A stretch of 64,000 nucleotides of DNA. Origin: Phytoseiulus persimilis (Eukaryota > Arthropoda > Arachnida > Mesostigmata > Phytoseiidae). Made by a program: the position numbers and the translations under genes. Location: the NCBI GenBank assembly GCA_037576195.1, contig CM075103.1, positions 6,820,001 to 6,884,000 of the forward strand. Direction: 5' to 3'. Positions within the stretch are counted from its first letter, which is position 1. Each line of letters begins with the position of its first letter. Below are positions 58,873 through 64,000 of this stretch, one piece after another. A model generated the notes under the pieces. That model did not search any database and was not told the DNA's origin. It saw only the letters and a list, made by a program, of their open reading frames with translations.

Positions 58873-59247
58873 CGTCTTCTTACGAGGAAAAATCTCGCAG
58901 AGTTGGAATTTCATCACCGCTCGCGCAGGGGTGGTACTTTGCGCGGGCTGATCGATAAGAATATGTAGATTCATGGTAGATCCATGATAACCTCGTAAAA
59001 CACATCGTAGGATCATGTGATCCTTTTGTTGTATCCCACAGTGCGAGTTTGACTCCCAGAAAGAGAGTGTTCCTGCCGCACACCTCAAGACTGCATTTGT
59101 GTTGACTCGTTTCTGTTTCTCTGAAACGTGGAAATTCGATGTCAACTGGGGATACTGATCTGTTGCTGTCCGCAGCATGATTGCTTCTGATTCTTCGAGC
59201 CTGTCAATCCTCGATCCGGACATTGGCTGAGGTGACTGCATAGTCAA
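58852..59247 (-). CDS. Candidate open frame, 131 codons, unrecognised
   Basis: It starts at ATG 59,247 (MTMQSPQPMSGSRIDRLEES) and continues with a hydrophilic, balanced composition to TAA. Its last residues fall in the dispersed repeat at 58,796-58,872, so the stop is repeat-derived. If this was a gene, its 3' end has been replaced by or fused to the repeat. The length is within chance expectation. No domain was recognised. Confidence 0.2.
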   Translation of the reverse strand: MTMQSPQPMSGSRIDRLEESEAIMLRTATDQYPQLTSNFHVSEKQKRVNTNAVLRCAAGTLSFWESNSHCGIQQKDHMILRCVLRGYHGSTMNLHILIDQPAQSTTPARAVMKFQLCEIFPRKKTGIPYSS

Positions 59248-59249
59248 CA

Positions 59250-61360
59250 GGCTCTCTTCATCTTCCCGCGTCTATGTGAGTTACACTCTCAAAAGACAAC
59301 TTTCCACTCATGGTAAAAGGTCAGCGAAACTCGGGCGTCAGAATATCAGTTCATCTCCTAAAGCTGAAGATGGACGATCCTCCGACCCTATTCATCGAAC
59401 GATGAATCGATGACTGAGTCGGTTCAAGTTCAGCTACTGGCGCAAAGACTCCTCAAGAACCCTGTTTCTGACTCGTCGATCCTTGAGATCTGTCTCCTGG
59501 AACGTAATCTCGCGATCGCTAATGGAATGGCTTTCTATTGATTCCGTTGTTTTCTCGGATCCCCACAGAGCGGAGGAATCAAACATTATTCAATCGAGAT
59601 AGTTCTCTATCATTGGGGTTGAGCTCGAGCTCCGCGAACCGGATCCGTTGCTATTACTTTGCACGGTTCGAAGGTTTCGATCCTGCTGATGAACGCGACG
59701 TCGAGAGCTTGCTGTCTCGATTCTTCTAGAACCTAACGCATTGTGTCCAGTAGAATAACTCTCGTTTTTCCAAAGACAAAAGTGGAGCTCTCATCCGAGG
59801 AACCGCAGGAATACCATTCTTCGAAATATTGAGATGATCATACAGGGCGGCTCCGAATGAGATGGACTTCGGCTGAATCGCCGATTCCGGACGAAACTGT
59901 TGAACACATAGTTCCTCCGGGGATATCACGCTCCCATGTCCTATCAGAGTCTACGTTGCGGCTGGAATCCGGACGCGTTTTCCGGAATGAGCAAGCGGCG
60001 ACTCCGGTCGGATTCCCGATAATTACTTCCCACGTCCGATGTCATCCCCTATTTCGGAGCCAACGTATCTCTTTGACATCAGATGTTAGAGGCTCCAAGC
60101 CCGAGGTTGGGGCGCACGTACAAAGGTTGCCTTGTTCTCTGACAACTTCCACTGTGCCGGACCGGAAAGTTCGCGATGAAGTTGGAATCGCTCGTCCCGC
60201 ATGTCCATCCTCGATCGTGTTCAACCACTGGAGAGCCTGCATGGCTAGCTCTCCGGATTACAGGAGTCGGAGTCCACGAGCTTGCCATCCGCCCTGACGC
60301 CCTGAACTCCGTTCAGAGCAGCCCCAGAGGAGCAAATATCAGGGAACCCACTCTGCCGAAGACAGATGTGCTGCTGATCAATTTCGCGGTACTTTGGAGA
60401 GAGGAGATGCAATCCAGAATCATCCGTTCACTCGGGATTAATTCTCTCGACGAGCGAGCTGCTGCTTGTGTGATTCTCTTCTGCGTAACACAAACTTCTG
60501 ACGGCTCGAAACGGCTCCCGCGGCCGCGGAGCACTTTGACAACGTTTTATAGCGCCATCAACGACAGACATTGATGACGCTTTTTCCGGAAACTTGTCGC
60601 TCTAGAACATTTTGAAACGTTTTCGCTGTCCTCCTCGTCGTCTTCATTGTTGCCCTGCCGCCGTCGCTTTTGTTGCGTGCCTCGTTCTTATGGGCTCCGG
60701 GCCTGGTTCGACGGCGGCGTGTTGTCCTGGCGTTCGTCAATAGTGTCGTCCTTATTCCCCGACTCTGTTGATGCGTGCGGCAATTCGATCGCGAAGGCGC
60801 TGGCGTTCGGACTTTCCTACCGAGTCGGTACATACATGTGCTCGACCATCCGCCTTCCGCTCACGTCGTGGAGCACCGACGGCCAGGAGAGCCCCGAATA
60901 AATTGTTCTCCTGCATCAATATTTCTCGCTTCTAAGGGAACAGTGACTGAATTTACATAACGGACGGAGCCGTGGCCTGGTCGGACAGGCAACGAGAGCT
61001 GTTCAAATGTTCTGCTTTCGAAGCTCCTGCGATTCACGATTTTGTATTACGCTGAATACGGCCGTGTCAATGACCAAGCCTCGGTCGGAAGGAGTTCCGC
61101 TCCGCGTGCCGGTTCGTCAGGTCCGAGTTTTTCTTGCCGGGTGCGGGACCTTTTCCGGAGCGACGCAGCCGAGTAACTTGCGAACGATGGCGGAGACCAC
61201 AGCACTGCCACGCACCGTGCTTCGATTCTATCACCGGGAAAGTTTCCTCCTCACCTAGAGCACGTACCCGAAAGTCTCATTGGCCATAGTGAAATTGGGA
61301 GGACACGTCGTTCGCTCGCTTGCCTTGGCTGAGCACCAAAAAACAGTGCCGGGCGGTGAG
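59250..61360. other. Unassigned sequence
   Basis: No gene was recognised. On the minus strand at about 60,660-60,560 one frame reads Q-K-R-R-R-Q then N-N-E-D-D-E-E-D-S-E-N. This basic-then-acidic stretch resembles part of a nuclear protein, but the frame is short and a TAA lies just upstream. Confidence 0.35.
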
Positions 61361-61363
61361 ACC

Positions 61364-61378
61364 AAAAAAAAAAAAAAA
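61364..61378 (+). repeat. A15 homopolymer
   Basis: A run of 15 A after GGTGAGACC. It could mark the 3' end of a processed insertion, but no target duplication or source sequence was recognised. A consensus-like splice donor (CTAAG|GTAAGT) lies shortly after, near 61,405. Confidence 0.7.
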
Positions 61379-61379
61379 G

Positions 61380-63645
61380 ATTGACTTTGTGTATTTTTCC
61401 ACTAAGGTAAGTGAGCGGCGGAAGGCCAGCAATACTCGTGGCTGAATGGCAACGGGCCTGAACCAAGAGGAAGAGGAAACAAAGATTGAGCGACTGCACG
61501 GAACGTGTACTGACGCTTCAGGCGTCTCTGATCGGGTGTCGGCGGCTGGCGCCAAAAGGGTCCTCTCTCCATCTTCAGCCCCTTGCCCTTTCGTGTCCCC
61601 GTTCTCCTCAGCCCAACGGCCCTCCCGGACCCAGGGGCCGTCCCGACCCAAAGAGCTCCCCCTCGCCATCCTGCTTCCACGTAACTTCTGTCTTTGTCGT
61701 CGCTCAACGACGCCAACTCATGAACACTGTGATCGCCACATGACAAAAAAGGAGGAAGCGGCTGGAGTCCTTCGCCACTGACAGGATTCGTCGCCCGTCG
61801 TGTAGATTGATCTCGAGGGTTCCTATTCCCCTACATAGAGACGATAACAAGGAACGATAACGAACGCTCAAATGGTGGGTTCTTAGATATAATCCTAATC
61901 AGTTTCCAGTCATGGAATAATATGAGGTTTGGTTACCCGACGTGTGTGAACTGGTCGCTTCATAGAAGATTCCAGATAAGGTTCGGCCCCCGAAAGAGAT
62001 CCGCGGAGAATCTGAGGCGAGTTGCGGTAAACAGCCGAGGGAAGCGCGTTGCCGCAAGACGACGATCGACCGAAGCTCCCCGGCTCGCGCCTCGAGGGCG
62101 TCGCCGATGTCTTTTGTAATCTGTAGAGCCAATCCCAGACCCTCCGAGAAGCTTCATAGCTCGAAAAGGAAATCGGCGACGGCCTCGAGGCGTGAACCTA
62201 ATATCCCGTTCATCTGAAAGGTCGACATTGAAGTCGGAGAAACGTTCGCGAACAGCTCCATGCAGCTAGAGGTGTTACTATTCCGAGATGCGGACGCCCG
62301 ACAGGCGAGCAGTGAGTAGAACTCTATGAGCAATGTGAGTGAAACTTGTGAACTGCCTGGTAAAGCTGTGGCGGTCTGCAAACCAGAGCCCGAGTTAGTT
62401 ACTTATTGGATTGGATTGGATTTATTTCGATCTTCCATATGCACATATGGTCCCTTTCATTCCAGGGGTGAGTCGTCTTGCGTTCACAGATCTTGCCGCT
62501 CCCAGTTAGTTAGGGTCACCTTCGTCTTTCGCAGAACAAGATGCTGAGAACAAGATATCCACCACAAGAAAGTACCATTTCGGTACCACTGCATCGTCTG
62601 ACGAAGCCGCCAATGGTTGATTGGGAGAACTGACGGGATGCACCGTGGCCTGGTTCGCCTGACCCGGGAGCGAAGGACAATTATCCGAAGACGCGGCCAG
62701 TCAAACCTCTCGAGCGAGCGACCACACGAAGGATAGAACCCGTGGCGCACGAGTTCTTCAGGCTTTCGAGGTGGCGACATTGGCCCTTCAAGAGAGGACG
62801 TTTGCGACAGTAGTTGAAATTCTCCATGCGTGAGGATGTCAGGAGAATACCCCAAGAACAGAAGAGTTGTCCATGGGTTTGAATTGCGGATAAACGCGAT
62901 TTCGCCAGGAACGACATTTCGCTTCCACGGAAAAATGAATGCGAGTTGCCGAGACTGATCGGTCGCGGGACTCATTTCGTGATCACAGAGCAGAGCTGTA
63001 AAGAGCTCAGATACTCAGACGATAAACGGTTCCGAGATGGAAACCACGTGGTCTGTGAGTTCATCTTGGTTCCAAATAGCGACGAGCAATCCCGAGTTCA
63101 CTTCTGTTCTGAGCCTTCGCATCGGTCGGAACCGACATCGCCGAGGGAAACCGGCTGAAAGATCCGAGGCTTCCCAGCGGTCGATTGCGATAAGCAGAAC
63201 GTCAACGCGAGGATCTCGGCGAGAGATGTACTTCGTGTCTTCCTCCTCCGAGATAGCTGGGCGACAAAAGATGGTGAGGGATCTCTATCGCAGCTGGAAT
63301 CCCAGGCACTATCCAATATTCGCCTTCCATCGATTCATGGATGTGTGGGTGATCAATGTCTTATCACCGAGAGAGCTCAAAACCTGAGCCCTAAAATGCT
63401 CATCCATCCATTGACTCATGTGGGTGGATGGGAGTCTCCTTTTAGACTCGGGTCGCGGTTCGTCCCGATTTAGAGAAGAAGGGAAAGCAAAGATTCGTTT
63501 TCCTTTTGAATCATCGGCGATCTAATCGCAGCCAACGTTGAGCGTCGGACGTCGAAAGTCCGAATCACAGAGTGCGTGCGGTACTAGACGCAAAGGATCC
63601 GGAAATTCGGGAGCTCATACATCGCAAGAGGGGTTTGGACCGAGC
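61380..63645. other. Unassigned sequence with a GGATT repeat and a short palindrome
   Basis: Near 62,405-62,422 there is a (GGATT)3-like run. Shortly after it CCATATG and CATATGG are separated by two bases (about 62,435-62,450), and then a donor-like GGGTGAGT follows. Such GGATT runs are frequent near arthropod retroelement ends. The 163-codon minus frame (62,484-62,975) is unrecognised. Confidence 0.4.
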
Positions 63646-64000
63646 TCATAATTGATACATTGCCGATGTTTTCCTCGTTTGCCCCGGCCGTCCCATGCTT
63701 GTCGGTAGGGTCGTCTGTGCTAGGTTGTTCCCTTTCCGATCGGACCTTTCCCCTCCGTCGAAGCGCCCTCTACTCGAGTTTCGCGTGTTGCCACCGAGGA
63801 TTCGAGGAGAATGGCCAGCCCGCCAGAGAAGCAGCTCATCGTTGAGTACCGGCTCACTTTCCAGTTTGGTCTCTCTCCGTAGCATTTCTATTGAGTCAGC
63901 TACTGTCCGCTGCAGATCTGGCGAGCTCTGTGTTTTTGTTGCGGCGGCCGCCACCGTGAATATGTGTCGTCGTCGACGGCTCGCCCTGCATTTGCGTTAG
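63646..64000 (-). CDS. Candidate exon cut by the window edge, unrecognised
   Basis: On the minus strand a frame is open from the window edge to TGA at 63,646. It reads AAAATKTQSSPDLQRTVADS, then L-R-R-E-T-K-L-E-S-E and D-E-L-L-L-W-R, then a G/R/N-rich end with K-T-S-A-M-Y-Q-L. The helical middle and soluble composition look protein-like. The nearest start codon in frame is GTG, so the true beginning is probably outside the window or across a splice site. The opposite strand is also open for 101 codons. No family was recognised. Confidence 0.3.

Noticed and set aside
62484-62975. 163-codon minus frame as a gene
   Set aside because: Length is within the chance range, composition is Arg/Ser/Trp-rich as in shadow frames, and no motif was recognised.

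Overview
This window reads as animal (metazoan) nuclear DNA, most likely from an invertebrate; the species cannot be fixed from the sequence. Outside one tandem array there is no packed gene order. Almost every open frame is the length expected by chance at about 50% GC: I estimate roughly 180 codons for the longest chance frame in 64 kb. The window holds decayed Tc1/mariner-type transposases, a LINE-like 3' end, scattered repeat copies, dinucleotide microsatellites and long G/C homopolymers. It therefore looks like a gene-poor, repeat-rich segment of a fairly large genome. No tRNA, rRNA, CRISPR or bacterial operon was found.

Layout. 0-18.5 kb: mostly unassigned sequence, with a short dispersed repeat (0.7-1.3 kb), a frame carrying two in-frame stops (1.48-1.90 kb), one copy of a poly-C-headed repeat (4.0 kb) and a dead Tc1-type transposase (9.6-10.6 kb). 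18.5-20.5 kb: an old tandem duplication whose two copies keep a common minus-strand reading frame. 22.4-22.6 kb: a LINE-like 3' end with an A tail. 24.85-34.07 kb: the centrepiece, an apparent 9.2-kb inverted-repeat (foldback-like) element. Its 235-275-bp terminal inverted repeats enclose about 8.2 kb of a 45-bp minisatellite, around 180 units, with two different higher-order architectures. 36-38 kb: weak exon-like frames and the second copy of the 4-kb repeat. 43.3-43.7 kb: a compact promoter-like cluster (two TTACGTAA sites, a 16-bp CACGTG-centred palindrome, a TATATAA box) before a small frame with 7-residue repeats. 45.3-49.9 kb: the most exon-like part of the window, with unresolved gene structure. 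50.7-56.0 kb: two copies of a GGCGTAT-headed repeat. 56.3-57.0 kb: a second decayed Tc1/mariner transposase with an internal 27-bp repeat. 57-64 kb: mostly unassigned, ending in a frame cut by the window edge.

The parts do not form a pathway. They record transposon invasion, decay and local tandem amplification. The best candidate for something undescribed is the inverted-repeat element carrying the expanded 45-bp satellite. All coding calls outside the transposase relics are tentative.
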